Source: RGIG8124 sp045130665 (GTDB lineage Bacteria; Bacillota; Clostridia; Christensenellales; CAG-917). From it: a stretch of DNA of 64,000 nucleotides. The stretch spans positions 248,001 to 312,000 of the forward strand of contig JBGUQC010000004.1 of NCBI GenBank assembly GCA_045130665.1, written 5' to 3'. The notes under the pieces were generated by a model. That model did no database searches. It saw only the letters and a list, made by a program, of their open reading frames with translations, and was not told where the DNA came from. A program made the position numbers and the translations under genes. Below are positions 14,821 through 23,981 of this stretch, one piece after another. Each line of letters begins with the position of its first letter. Positions within the stretch are counted from its first letter, which is position 1.

Positions 14821-15806
14821 ATCTTTTTGTTAGAAGCAGCTTTGTTAACTCTGTTCATAATTGAAGCACCTAAACCTTCTTCTTTTAAGCCTTCAATTAT
14901 TATATAATTGTATTTCTCTTCTGCTTCCCTTAAAGCTGAGTAAATATTGTGTTCGTATTGCTCTAATGTAATGCCTAGAGAAATGAAATTGTAATCCTCT
15001 GGATGAATAACATTTCTGTATATATCTCTATATACTAAAACAGGCTTTAATCCTTCCTTTTCTTTTGCCTCGTATTCATCTCTTGCCTTCTCTGGAGTTG
15101 TGGCTACAATACATTCACACTTTGGTGCATAATGTGTGTACTTCATTCCTGGAGACTTGGCAATCTTTATAACTTGCCCATTTAGGGCAACATCTCCAAT
15201 TATTTCTTGTAACATTTCAAGAGTTACAGCACCTGGTCTTAATATGGTTGGAATGTCTGTTGTTAAATCTAAAACGGTAGACTCTATGCCGAACTTGCAC
15301 TCCCCACCATCTAGGATAAGTGGGACTTCACCATTTAAATCATTATATACATGCTCTGCTGTTGTTGGAGATATATGCTTGGACTTATTTGCAGATGGCG
15401 CAGCAAGTGGATATGAGTTCTTTATAAGCTCTCTTGCTATCTCATTATTAGGCATTCTTATGCCAACTGTTTCACCTCCTGCTGTAACTATGTCTGGAAT
15501 GCTCTTATTCTTCTTTAAAATGATTGTAATAGGTCCAGGCATAAATTCCTTGGCTAACTTGTAAAATAGCTCTGGAACGCTCTCAGCAATTTTAGGAACA
15601 TCATCTAAAGATGATATGTGAACAATTAAAGGATTATCTTGTGGTCTTCCCTTTGCAATAAAAATCTTTTTAACAGCTTCTTCATTAAAAGCATTAGCGC
15701 CAAGACCATAAACAGTCTCGGTTGGAAATACAACTATCCCGCCATCTTTAATAATTTGAGAAGCCTCTTGGATTCCCTCTAATCCTTTAACAATCTTTGT
15801 GTCCAT
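14817..15806 (-). CDS. ywlC: L-threonylcarbamoyladenylate synthase (Sua5/YwlC)
   Basis: 329 residues: an N-terminal YrdC domain plus the extra C-terminal Sua5 domain, as in Bacillus YwlC. Signatures: VVFPTETVYGLGANAF, KGRPQDNPLIVHI, GPITIILKK, GIRMPNNEIAREL and APSANKS. It makes threonylcarbamoyl-AMP for the t6A37 modification of ANN-reading tRNAs. Its ATG shares one base with the stop of the lipoprotein gene upstream (TAATG), so translation is coupled. Last gene of the phoH-era-recO operon. Its end overlaps the convergent permease gene by 4 nt. Confidence 0.95.
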   Translation of the reverse strand: MDTKIVKGLEGIQEASQIIKDGGIVVFPTETVYGLGANAFNEEAVKKIFIAKGRPQDNPLIVHISSLDDVPKIAESVPELFYKLAKEFMPGPITIILKKNKSIPDIVTAGGETVGIRMPNNEIARELIKNSYPLAAPSANKSKHISPTTAEHVYNDLNGEVPLILDGGECKFGIESTVLDLTTDIPTILRPGAVTLEMLQEIIGDVALNGQVIKIAKSPGMKYTHYAPKCECIVATTPEKARDEYEAKEKEGLKPVLVYRDIYRNVIHPEDYNFISLGITLEQYEHNIYSALREAEEKYNYIIIEGLKEEGLGASIMNRVNKAASNKKI

Positions 15807-17698
15807 TAAACAATTTTGTAAATGTATGTTCTGTTATCATCTTTGTATTTGCCTAATACAAATACATATTTTGGATAATTCTTTGGTGAGTATAATGATG
15901 TACCAGATACAAACTTAACTATGCTTGCATCAATAATCTTGTTCTTATTAACATCTGTATTGAAGTTCTTGAAACCATAGAAATACTTGATAGATGAGGA
16001 TGTGTCTGGATTGTCTATTCTGTACATATAAACACCAACTCTATAAATTGGGTTACCAGATGAATCATAAGCAAAGTCATTTAATGGTGCTGAATGGTCT
16101 GACATAGCAGTAACTACTACACCATCTTTACCAATTAACTCATATACATTGCTTCCATCTGCCTTTCTCTTACCTATTGCATAGTCTCCCATGTAGGATG
16201 TTAATGATAAGTACTTGAATGGAACAACTAATTGGCCCTTAAGATTGAATGCACCATAATAAACTGTACTATCTATTGTAGTGTTTGCAATAATCATGCC
16301 GTTATTTAAGTTGCAAGAAAGAATTCCACTATAATCACTATTAGTGAATAAAACATTGCCGTATGTATCATATGCTTTAACTACACTTGGCATTAAGGAA
16401 ACAATACCAACTTCATCAACATATTGAATTACTAAGTCGTAGAAGCTAACATCTGTTACATCTTGCTCTCTTAATGTAATACCGAAGCTGCCAGATAAAG
16501 ACATAATAATGCTTAAATTGGAGTCTAAGATCATTTGGTCATATGTTCCCTCTTTTGTGTATTCGTCTATAACAATACAGAAGGATGCATACATGTAACC
16601 ATCATTTAAGAACTCTGTAGCACTGATACCACCATAAGTTGCATTGTAATGATACTTGTTTGTTAAACTCATGAAGATAATATCTGTATCAATATCTGTT
16701 CTAGAATCTTCTTTTGCGTTATATAAATAACGATTTACCTTGTAATATGTCTTAACTTCTTCGTTATTATCATTGGTGGATACATAGTAATATGTATATG
16801 GCTTTGCAGATTCAACTACCCAGTCTTGATATACATAGAATGTATCATGTCCTAAATAAACAACTTCGGAATAGTAATCACTACCTGTTCCATCATCTCT
16901 AAAGATAGCTCTTTCTGAGATTGGAATAGACTCTGTTGTTTTAGCGGATACATGTCCAATCTTATATACTCTTTGTGTTTTGCTTTCGCTTGAATCTGTT
17001 GGGAATGTAACAACATAATCATCTGCACCTTCAATTGCAGAAATTGTGCCACTCTCATTTCTAATTAAACCATGTAAGATACCATTAGACATTCTATAAA
17101 TAGAAGCATAGTCTATGGAACCATAACTTGATGTATTGAAGTTGCTATCATATTGGAAATTAACAGCGAGTAATTCGGAAGATAGGATGTTTAATACTTC
17201 CTCAATCTTTACCGATGTAGGAATGTCATGGAAGTTTGTATGATCAACAACAATTCTTCCCTCTAAATTATAAACTTCTGCTTTTCCATCTGCACGTAAT
17301 ACTGCAATTCTTCCATGAGCATATTTAACTGCAGTAATTGCTAAATTGAAACCATAGTCTCCTTCGTTGTCTGTAGTTCTTATAATTGCTTTGTTTTCAC
17401 CACTTTTAACAAGGTTAATAAATTTTGTTGTGCTGTCTTTAATAACAAAGGCATCAATCTCTGGAATATAGCCATAGTCTCCACCATAAGATACACCTGT
17501 GGATTCAGTAACAATAGAAACACCAGCTGGTAAACTCATTAATGTTTGGAAACCAGTATATTCTTGTTGGCTACTAGAGTTTTTATAGATGTCTGTGTAT
17601 ACAACCTTTGTTTTCTTCTTATTACAGCCAACTAGAGAACATATCGCTAGCAGCGAAATTACTATTACTATGCAAATCGAAATTAATTTTTTTCTCAT
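15806..17698 (-). CDS. Large surface lipoprotein, propeller-like, unknown function
   Basis: 630 residues from ATG 17698 (GGAG 7 nt upstream; the in-frame ATG 17710 lies on that ribosome site). A basic start, a hydrophobic helix and a lipobox ending LVGCNKKK give a lipid-anchored Cys near residue 25. The body shows recurring units such as NLEGRIVVDHTNF, NLKGQLVVPFKYLSLTSY and IGKDGVVVTAM, reminiscent of WG-repeat/propeller proteins, rich in Tyr/Ser. No catalytic motif recognised. It is wedged between recO and ywlC with 1-nt spacings, so it is co-expressed with tRNA and ribosome maturation genes, which is odd for a surface protein. Confidence 0.8.
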   Translation of the reverse strand: MRKKLISICIVIVISLLAICSLVGCNKKKTKVVYTDIYKNSSSQQEYTGFQTLMSLPAGVSIVTESTGVSYGGDYGYIPEIDAFVIKDSTTKFINLVKSGENKAIIRTTDNEGDYGFNLAITAVKYAHGRIAVLRADGKAEVYNLEGRIVVDHTNFHDIPTSVKIEEVLNILSSELLAVNFQYDSNFNTSSYGSIDYASIYRMSNGILHGLIRNESGTISAIEGADDYVVTFPTDSSESKTQRVYKIGHVSAKTTESIPISERAIFRDDGTGSDYYSEVVYLGHDTFYVYQDWVVESAKPYTYYYVSTNDNNEEVKTYYKVNRYLYNAKEDSRTDIDTDIIFMSLTNKYHYNATYGGISATEFLNDGYMYASFCIVIDEYTKEGTYDQMILDSNLSIIMSLSGSFGITLREQDVTDVSFYDLVIQYVDEVGIVSLMPSVVKAYDTYGNVLFTNSDYSGILSCNLNNGMIIANTTIDSTVYYGAFNLKGQLVVPFKYLSLTSYMGDYAIGKRKADGSNVYELIGKDGVVVTAMSDHSAPLNDFAYDSSGNPIYRVGVYMYRIDNPDTSSSIKYFYGFKNFNTDVNKNKIIDASIVKFVSGTSLYSPKNYPKYVFVLGKYKDDNRTYIYKIV

Positions 17699-17699
17699 A

Positions 17700-18401
17700 T
17701 TAATCTCCATATGTTATCTTCTCAAAATACATAGCGTTGGACTTTACTCCTAACAGCACTTCCAACATATAAGCTAAATACGAATTAGATAGCTTTGCTA
17801 TGTTATCATCACCTTCACCCTTTTGAAGGTATCCTATAGTATTTATCTTTATATCAGTATTTTTATTGGCACACTCCTCGCAAATAATCCCGTTATTCTC
17901 TGAAAAATATGCACTATTTCCTAATAACTGTCCACAATTAGCACAATACTTAAAGTCCATTTCATAACCATAGTATTTTAAACATAGTTTTAAAAACTTG
18001 GTTGAAATATCGTTTGGTTTTGCGCCATCATAGGCTAGTTCACCGAGCAATTTAATACTCTCAGTGAGTAATCCTACCTGTGGCGTATCCTTTATTAGTC
18101 TGTTTAATACATCCATCATCATACAGCCGCAATAATATGTGTCTATGTCTTGCGTTATAGATGAGAATGCATCTATTTGCACACACTCTGTCATGGTGTA
18201 CATATTGCTTTTCTTTGCTAGCATATATTCGCCAAAATTAAAAACCTCTGCAGCATACTTTAACTTGGCAGTATTCTTCTTAACGCCTCTTGCTAGCACG
18301 GTTATACGGCCTAGTTCAAAAGTAACCATATTGATAAGCTTGTCATTATCTTTATAGTCGCTTGTTTTAACAACTATTCCTCTAACCTTTATAAGATCCA
18401 T
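17700..18401 (-). CDS. recO: DNA repair protein RecO
   Basis: 233 residues. N-terminal OB-fold start with IVVKTSDYKDNDKLINMVTFELGRITVLARGVKK, a helical middle, and a zinc site formed by CANC (about residue 150) and CEEC (about 179). RecO loads RecA with RecR and anneals ssDNA, and in many bacteria binds the SSB C-terminal tip. Its ATG overlaps the era stop codon by one base. Same operon position as in other Bacillota (era-recO). Confidence 0.94.
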   Translation of the reverse strand: MDLIKVRGIVVKTSDYKDNDKLINMVTFELGRITVLARGVKKNTAKLKYAAEVFNFGEYMLAKKSNMYTMTECVQIDAFSSITQDIDTYYCGCMMMDVLNRLIKDTPQVGLLTESIKLLGELAYDGAKPNDISTKFLKLCLKYYGYEMDFKYCANCGQLLGNSAYFSENNGIICEECANKNTDIKINTIGYLQKGEGDDNIAKLSNSYLAYMLEVLLGVKSNAMYFEKITYGD

Positions 18402-19327
18402 TATTTCAATTCCTTCTTGTCGTAGCCGTACTCTCTTAAAAGATAGTCATTGTCTCTCCAGTCTGGGTCAACCTTAACAAATAATGTTAAATAAACCTTG
18501 CATTGAAGCATATCCTCTATATCGTGTCTTGCCTCGGTTGCTATCTTTTTGAGCATTTGCCCGCCTTTTCCAATGATAATTCCCTTGTGAGATTGCTTTT
18601 CACAGATAATGTTTGCATCTATCTCGCAAATACTCTTAGAATCTCCACCAACTTCTCTCTTCCCCTTTGAATCTTCTCTAAATTCAAACTTATTAACTTG
18701 GACTGAAAGTTCGTATGGAACTTCTTTGTTTAAAAGATACAATGTCTTTTCTCTAATAATCTCGGAAGACATGAATCTTAAAGTGTTATCTGTGTACATA
18801 TCCTCTGGGAACATTTGTATTCCTGTTTGGAGGAATGGATCTATTAACTTCAATAATGTGTCTAGGTTTTCTCCCTTCTTTGCACATATTGGAATTATCT
18901 CGTTTAAGTTTTCAACATGGTTAAGTTTTTCTAGAACAACAAATAGTGTTTCTCTTGAAATACAGTCTGTCTTGTTAACTGCAACTATAATAGGATACTT
19001 TGCAGCGTACTTTTCAAAGAACTCGTAATCTGCCTTTTGTACACCTTTTGAAGCATCTATTACATAGAGCATGCATTCTATGTCTTTCATAGAATAAGTA
19101 ACAGATTGCATCATATAATCTCCAAGTTTATTTTTAGGTGTAAAAATACCAGGAGTATCTATAAACACAATTTGTCTATCTTCAGTGGTGACAATGCCTA
19201 AAATTCTGTTTCTTGTTGTGTTTGGTCTCCAAGAAACAATGGCAACTTTTTCACCAGTTAAAGAGTTAATTAGCGTGGACTTACCTGCATTTGGTAATCC
19301 AACAATACAAACAAAACCTGTCTTCAT
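18401..19327 (-). CDS. era: GTPase Era
   Basis: 308 residues. G1 GLPNAGKST, G3 DTPGI, G4 NKTD, and G5-like CAKKG define the GTPase half. The C-terminal KH domain has HKGIIIGKGGQMLKKI. Era binds the 3' end of 16S rRNA and assists 30S maturation. Slightly unusual: residues around 215-222 contain a polar insertion (REDSKGKREVGGDS) before the KH domain. Start overlaps the ybeY stop by one base, consistent with translational coupling. Confidence 0.97.
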   Translation of the reverse strand: MKTGFVCIVGLPNAGKSTLINSLTGEKVAIVSWRPNTTRNRILGIVTTEDRQIVFIDTPGIFTPKNKLGDYMMQSVTYSMKDIECMLYVIDASKGVQKADYEFFEKYAAKYPIIVAVNKTDCISRETLFVVLEKLNHVENLNEIIPICAKKGENLDTLLKLIDPFLQTGIQMFPEDMYTDNTLRFMSSEIIREKTLYLLNKEVPYELSVQVNKFEFREDSKGKREVGGDSKSICEIDANIICEKQSHKGIIIGKGGQMLKKIATEARHDIEDMLQCKVYLTLFVKVDPDWRDNDYLLREYGYDKKELK

Positions 19328-19806
19328 TATTTACCTTTTACACTGAGGCCAATGCTATTAAGTATAGCTGTTTGATGACCTCTCATTATTATTTCGTCTT
19401 TTTCTTCAATGTGATCAAAGCCTAGAATATGAAGTAGACCATGTACTGTTAAAAAGCCTATCTCCCTCTCAATTGAGTGGCCATATTCATTAGCTTGCTC
19501 TTTTGCTCTGTCTCTGCAAATGCATATAGTGCCTAAGATAACCTTCCCGTTTTCTTTCTCACCATAATCAAAATCATCCGCTTCAACAGGCAATTTCCCG
19601 CCTATGTCTTGGGCAGGAAAACTTAATACATCCGTAACACTATCTACTCCTCGCTCTGCTTTGTTGATTGCTTGAATTTCCTCAGGAGTAATAATGTTAA
19701 CCTCGGTTATAAAAATATCTTTTTGGTTAAAGTACATAAATGTAGCTTTTGCTACATCCTTTATAATCTTCTTTTCCTCTGCACTTGCGCCGTATATTCT
19801 TATCAT
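19327..19806 (-). CDS. ybeY: Endoribonuclease YbeY (rRNA maturation factor)
   Basis: 159 residues. The metal-binding motif HGLLHILGFDH is complete near residue 119, preceded by DVLSFPAQD and LGTICIC. YbeY takes part in 16S rRNA 3' end processing and ribosome quality control; position next to era is the standard arrangement. It overlaps the HD-phosphodiesterase gene by 4 nt. Confidence 0.97.
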   Translation of the reverse strand: MIRIYGASAEEKKIIKDVAKATFMYFNQKDIFITEVNIITPEEIQAINKAERGVDSVTDVLSFPAQDIGGKLPVEADDFDYGEKENGKVILGTICICRDRAKEQANEYGHSIEREIGFLTVHGLLHILGFDHIEEKDEIIMRGHQTAILNSIGLSVKGK

Positions 19807-21320
19807 CTCTTATCTTTGTCGTAGTCAACTCTTGAATGGTGTACAGATGGAAGAACTTCCATAATCGTTCTCTTAACTGTTGCAATTTCACCCATGGAAA
19901 TTGGACATTCATCGAATTGGTTAAGCTTTATCTTTTCATCTACTAGGGAATTAATTCTGTTTTCGAACTCTTCCTTTGAATCTGGGAAATATGCTCTTAA
20001 AGCTGCTTCACAAGTATCTGCAATCATGATAATAGCTGCAATCTTTGTTTGTGGCTTTGGTCCAGCATATGTGTATCCATTCATATCAATATCGCCCTCT
20101 GTTAGAGAAAGTGCCTTTCTGTAGAAGTAACCAACTGGTGATGTACCATGGTGTTGAAGTGCTACGTCTTTAATTTCTTTAGGCATATGATATTGCTTTA
20201 ATAAGATCTCACCGAAAATTGTATGAGATGTTATCATTCTAACTGAAACCTCAGGAATAAGTTCATCGTGAGGATTGTATGTAGATTGGTTCTCTGCAAA
20301 ATACTCAGGTGATTTTAATTTACCAACGTCATGATAGTATGCTGCACATCTAGCTAAATGTGGATTTTCACCAATTGCTTGAGCACAAGCTTCAGCAAGG
20401 TTACCAACAACTAATGAGTGGTTGAATGTTCCTGGAGCTTCTGAAGATAATCTCTTTAATAATGGGTGGTTTAAATTGCTAAGTTCATCCAACTTGAAAT
20501 CATCGGCAATATTGAATATACCTTCGAAGATTGCAACGAGTGGCATGAATACTAAGATACAACCAACATTACCTGCAAGTCCGTATACACAGTTCCACAT
20601 AATTTCAATTGGTTCCCAAGAAGCAGCAGATAATGCGCCAACAGAAACTGTGGATAATGCTGTAATACCTGTTCCTAATATTGCACCAAATAATGTTGAA
20701 ATAATGAATCTTAATCTTGAGAAGTGTTGAGAAACTAAGAACAACATAAACATTGCAGTAACCATATTGCAAATAACAGATGAAATAACATCCATTTGGT
20801 TAAATGCAGCAAATACATCTGTAAATGAGAATGTGAATGCAAGTAATACTGTAAGTATTGCTGTTGAAATAATAGCTTCTCTTCTTCCAAGTAACTCAAT
20901 AATAACAAGGGCTGTTAAAGCCATTGGAATAAGGTAAACAATGTGTAATAAACTGGACAATGCAACAGAAATAAGATAATTCATGGTTATCATTATTATG
21001 CATAGACAATAATTTCTTCCTAACTTGTATAATTTTGAGCCTCTGTTAACTGCATAGAGTCCAAAGAATAAGACTATAACAACGATTAGGAACAACACAA
21101 ATGTTGAAACCGTTTCACCAATAAATTCTATTGTGAAGTTACTTAAGAATGATTTCTCGCTTGCTTTAGATAAGCTACCAATAAATAATGCAAAGATGAA
21201 GCATCCTATTGCTGAAACAAGCATTGGAATAAATGAAATCCAAAAGTTCTTTGTGAACCATTGACGTCTTTCATCTTTCGCTTCTTGAATAACTTTCAAA
21301 TCTTTAATATCGTCAATCAT
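19803..21320 (-). CDS. 7TM-HD phosphodiesterase, PgpH-like, without extracellular domain
   Basis: 505 residues from ATG 21320 (AGGTGA site; GTG 21329 rejected). TM1 at about 25-47, then a short outside loop of about 28 residues, then six or seven helices, then a cytoplasmic HD domain with APGTFNHSLVVGNLAEACA, YYHDVGKL, ITSHTIFGE and ALQHHGT. This matches PgpH, the c-di-AMP phosphodiesterase normally encoded between phoH and ybeY. PgpH in Listeria is over 700 residues because a large extracellular 7TMR-HDED domain sits after TM1; that domain is absent here. Catalysis should be intact, while external sensing is lost. Confidence 0.9.
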   Translation of the reverse strand: MIDDIKDLKVIQEAKDERRQWFTKNFWISFIPMLVSAIGCFIFALFIGSLSKASEKSFLSNFTIEFIGETVSTFVLFLIVVIVLFFGLYAVNRGSKLYKLGRNYCLCIIMITMNYLISVALSSLLHIVYLIPMALTALVIIELLGRREAIISTAILTVLLAFTFSFTDVFAAFNQMDVISSVICNMVTAMFMLFLVSQHFSRLRFIISTLFGAILGTGITALSTVSVGALSAASWEPIEIMWNCVYGLAGNVGCILVFMPLVAIFEGIFNIADDFKLDELSNLNHPLLKRLSSEAPGTFNHSLVVGNLAEACAQAIGENPHLARCAAYYHDVGKLKSPEYFAENQSTYNPHDELIPEVSVRMITSHTIFGEILLKQYHMPKEIKDVALQHHGTSPVGYFYRKALSLTEGDIDMNGYTYAGPKPQTKIAAIIMIADTCEAALRAYFPDSKEEFENRINSLVDEKIKLNQFDECPISMGEIATVKRTIMEVLPSVHHSRVDYDKDKR

Positions 21321-21340
21321 ATTTATCACCTAAAGAGTAA

Positions 21341-22306
21341 TTACTCTGTTTTTTCTCCCTCTTCTTTTTTCTCGAAGTCTTCGTATGCTTTAACGATTCT
21401 AGTAACCATTTCATTACGTACGATATCCTTTGTTCCGAGATTAATAATATCTACACCCTCTACACCATCTAAGACTTGGAGCGCTTCTTTCATACCAGAA
21501 TCAACATGTCTTGGAAGGTCTATTTGAGTAATGTCACCTGTAATTACCATTTTGCTTCCTTCACCCATACGAGTTAAGAACATCTTCATTTGTTCTTTTG
21601 TTGTGTTTTGTGCCTCATCTAAGATAATGAATGCGTTGGATAATGTTCTACCTCTCATATATGCGAGTGGTGCAATCTCTATAATGCCTTTTTCAACGTA
21701 CTTAAGGTATGTTTCACCGAGCATTTCAAGAAGTGCATCATATAATGGTTTAAGATATGGATCTACCTTTTCAGTTAAATCCCCTGGTAAGAATCCTAAC
21801 TTTTCGCCTGCTTCTACTGCTGGACGAGTAAGAATGATTCTTTCTATGTTGTGGTTTTTAAGTTCGTATGCAGCAATTGCAACAGCAAGATATGTTTTAC
21901 CTGTTCCAGCTGGACCTACAGCAAAAACTACAGGTTTATTCTTCATTGCCTCGACATATGCATGTTGCCCTGGAGATTTTGGACGGATTATTTTACCCTT
22001 TTGAGTTATTGCAACTGTTCCTAATAGGTTGTTAATGGAATCTAGTCTGCCACTTTTTACAAGTTCAACTACAATTGTTACTTGTTGTGTTGTGATGTCT
22101 GTTTTGCTGGATAATCTTATAAGTGCTTGAAGTGCATCTAGTGCGTTTTGTACGTTTTCTTCTTCACCAGTTATCTTTAAAACAGAATTGGATGTGAAAA
22201 TCTTTACATCGAAGTTTTCGGAAATGATTGAAATGTTCTTATCACATGTTCCAAAAACATTGACCATGTCTTCATAATTGTCGAATTTTAACTCTTTTGT
22301 AATCAC
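21341..22306 (-). CDS. phoH: PhoH-like ATPase
   Basis: 321 residues from a GTG at 22306, chosen because AAGGAG stands 7 nt upstream; an ORF extension to 22384 would run through the promoter. N-terminal KH-like segment, then Walker A AVGPAGTGKTYLA, ILTRPAVEAGEKLGFLPGD, Walker B FIILDEAQN and VITGDITQIDLP. PhoH proteins are RNA-linked ATPases associated with ybeY and ribosome metabolism. First gene of the operon phoH-HD-ybeY-era-recO-lipoprotein-ywlC. The sporulation genes yqfC/yqfD that sit upstream in spore-formers are missing. Confidence 0.94.
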   Translation of the reverse strand: MITKELKFDNYEDMVNVFGTCDKNISIISENFDVKIFTSNSVLKITGEEENVQNALDALQALIRLSSKTDITTQQVTIVVELVKSGRLDSINNLLGTVAITQKGKIIRPKSPGQHAYVEAMKNKPVVFAVGPAGTGKTYLAVAIAAYELKNHNIERIILTRPAVEAGEKLGFLPGDLTEKVDPYLKPLYDALLEMLGETYLKYVEKGIIEIAPLAYMRGRTLSNAFIILDEAQNTTKEQMKMFLTRMGEGSKMVITGDITQIDLPRHVDSGMKEALQVLDGVEGVDIINLGTKDIVRNEMVTRIVKAYEDFEKKEEGEKTE

Positions 22307-22352
22307 TATTTTTCTCCTTGCGTGCGCATAGCGTGAACTTATGCTTTTATCT

Positions 22353-22381
22353 ATTCTAACACTATTGTATGAGATTATCAA
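22353..22381 (-). promoter_or_regulatory. Sigma-A promoter of the phoH operon
   Basis: On the minus strand TTGATA (22376-22381), 17 nt, TAGAAT (22353-22358). Confidence 0.75.
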
Positions 22382-22410
22382 CAAAGATTTAAGTATTCAC
22401 ATTTCGTTAA

Positions 22411-22443
22411 TACTTAAAAAGCTGCCCAATTACGAGCAGCTTT
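22411..22443 (-). terminator. Intrinsic terminator of dnaB
   Basis: AAAGCTGC (22418-22425) pairs with GCAGCTTT (22436-22443), followed on the minus strand by TTTTTAAG. Confidence 0.85.
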
Positions 22444-22463
22444 CTACTTAAATTGCCTAATTT

Positions 22464-23981
22464 TTAGAATGGAATGTCTCCGTCTAAGTTGTCGTTTTCA
22501 ACATCAAAATCAGAATCATCGACTTCGTCTTCTTGTACGAATTCTTGTGGTTTAACTGGTGCATTTGCAACTGGTTCAAGATCCTTTTCATCCACTGTCT
22601 TTTCTGGTTCAAGAATTGGTCCTTGATTTGGATGCTCTGCAAATGATGTACGCTCTGGATACCATGCTAAATTAATAGTACCTTGTGCACCACTTCTGTT
22701 CTTTTGAATTATTAATTCAATAAGTGATCCAGATTGTGTTGAATCTACTCCCTTTGGTTTATGTAAGAACATAACCATATCAGCATCTTGCTCAATAGAA
22801 CCAGATTCACGAAGATCGCTTAATTGTGGCTTTCTATCTTCTTTTACACCGCCCACTCCTTCTTCTGTTGTTGGAGTTCTTCTAAGCTGTGACAAAACAA
22901 TAATTGGTACGCCTAATTCTTTTGCGTATAACTTAATGGAACGGCTCAATTGTGCAACTATTTCTTGTCTGTTTAGAACACCACTTTCTGGATTCATTAA
23001 TTGTAAGTAGTCGATGATAATTAAGTCTAAACCCTTATCGTTTCTAGCCAATCTCTTACATTTGTTATAGATTTGTGCTGGTGTGTTAAGAGCAAAGTCA
23101 TCAATGTATAATTGAGATTCGGATAATTGCTTATATGCTGCAACTAATCTTTGGATTTCATATTTTGTCATCTTACCTCTTGTATCCATTGAATCGTGTG
23201 GGATTCCGGATCTTTGAGATAAAATACGTTTACAAAGAGAAACAGAGTCCATTTCGAGTGAGAATATAGCAACTCTCTTGCCGTAATCTAGAGCAACATT
23301 ACCTGCAATATTTAATGCGAATGCAGTTTTACCAATACCAGGACGTGCAGCAATAACATAAACAGCACCCGGTTTCATACCCTTTGTCTTTGCATCTAGA
23401 AGTTTGTATCCAGTGTATACGTTTCTGTTTACAACTGTTCCCTCTTGGATTTCTTGAACTTCTGTAAGAGCTGCAGCCGCCATTTTACCACATTGCTCTA
23501 AGTCTGAAATTTCTAATCCTTCAGAGATAATCTTTAACTTTTCATCTGCTGAAACAATTGCTTCCTCGCCTGTTACACCAGAATAACCTATTTCACAAAT
23601 AGCATTACCAGCTTCTACTAACTGTCTTAAAACAGAATCTCTTTTAACCATTTCTAAGTGTTCTTTTGCATTAACTGCACTAACAACACCTGTGGTTAAA
23701 CTTGTGATGTATTCCTCACCACCAACTTCATCTAACTTACCCATTAAACGAAGTTCATCTGTTAATGTTAAGAAATCAATAGGCTTGTTGCTGGCTTGAA
23801 GTCTTACCATTGCTTCAAAGATTATCTTGTTTTCTTCTTGGAAGAAATCTGTGCTCTTTAAATTTGGAACACAATCTAAAGCTGTATCATTATTTATAAG
23901 TATTTCACCGAGCAAATATTGTTCGATTTCAACATTATAAGGAAGCTTTCTTACATTTTCTTTTTCACTCTTTTTTGGCAT
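22464..23981 (-). CDS. dnaB: Replicative DNA helicase DnaB, with SSB-like acidic C-terminal tip
   Basis: 505 residues. N-terminal helical domain from LPYNVEIEQYLLGEIL; RecA-like helicase core with Walker A ARPGIGKTAFALNIA, IFSLEMDS, IIDYLQLM and LSDLRESGSIEQDAD (arginine finger region). It unwinds the fork and partners with DnaG, which is also in this window. It is about 50 residues longer than usual: after FAEHPNQGP an acidic linker ends in DNLDGDIPF, the same type of end as single-strand binding proteins. AGAGGG lies before the start, which is inside the 3' end of the preceding gene (17-nt overlap). Last gene of the topoisomerase operon. Confidence 0.96.
   Translation of the reverse strand: MPKKSEKENVRKLPYNVEIEQYLLGEILINNDTALDCVPNLKSTDFFQEENKIIFEAMVRLQASNKPIDFLTLTDELRLMGKLDEVGGEEYITSLTTGVVSAVNAKEHLEMVKRDSVLRQLVEAGNAICEIGYSGVTGEEAIVSADEKLKIISEGLEISDLEQCGKMAAAALTEVQEIQEGTVVNRNVYTGYKLLDAKTKGMKPGAVYVIAARPGIGKTAFALNIAGNVALDYGKRVAIFSLEMDSVSLCKRILSQRSGIPHDSMDTRGKMTKYEIQRLVAAYKQLSESQLYIDDFALNTPAQIYNKCKRLARNDKGLDLIIIDYLQLMNPESGVLNRQEIVAQLSRSIKLYAKELGVPIIVLSQLRRTPTTEEGVGGVKEDRKPQLSDLRESGSIEQDADMVMFLHKPKGVDSTQSGSLIELIIQKNRSGAQGTINLAWYPERTSFAEHPNQGPILEPEKTVDEKDLEPVANAPVKPQEFVQEDEVDDSDFDVENDNLDGDIPF

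Noticed and set aside
22307..22384. 26-residue longer PhoH
   Set aside because: The extension runs through the -10 box and ribosome site; GTG 22306 is correctly spaced from AAGGAG.
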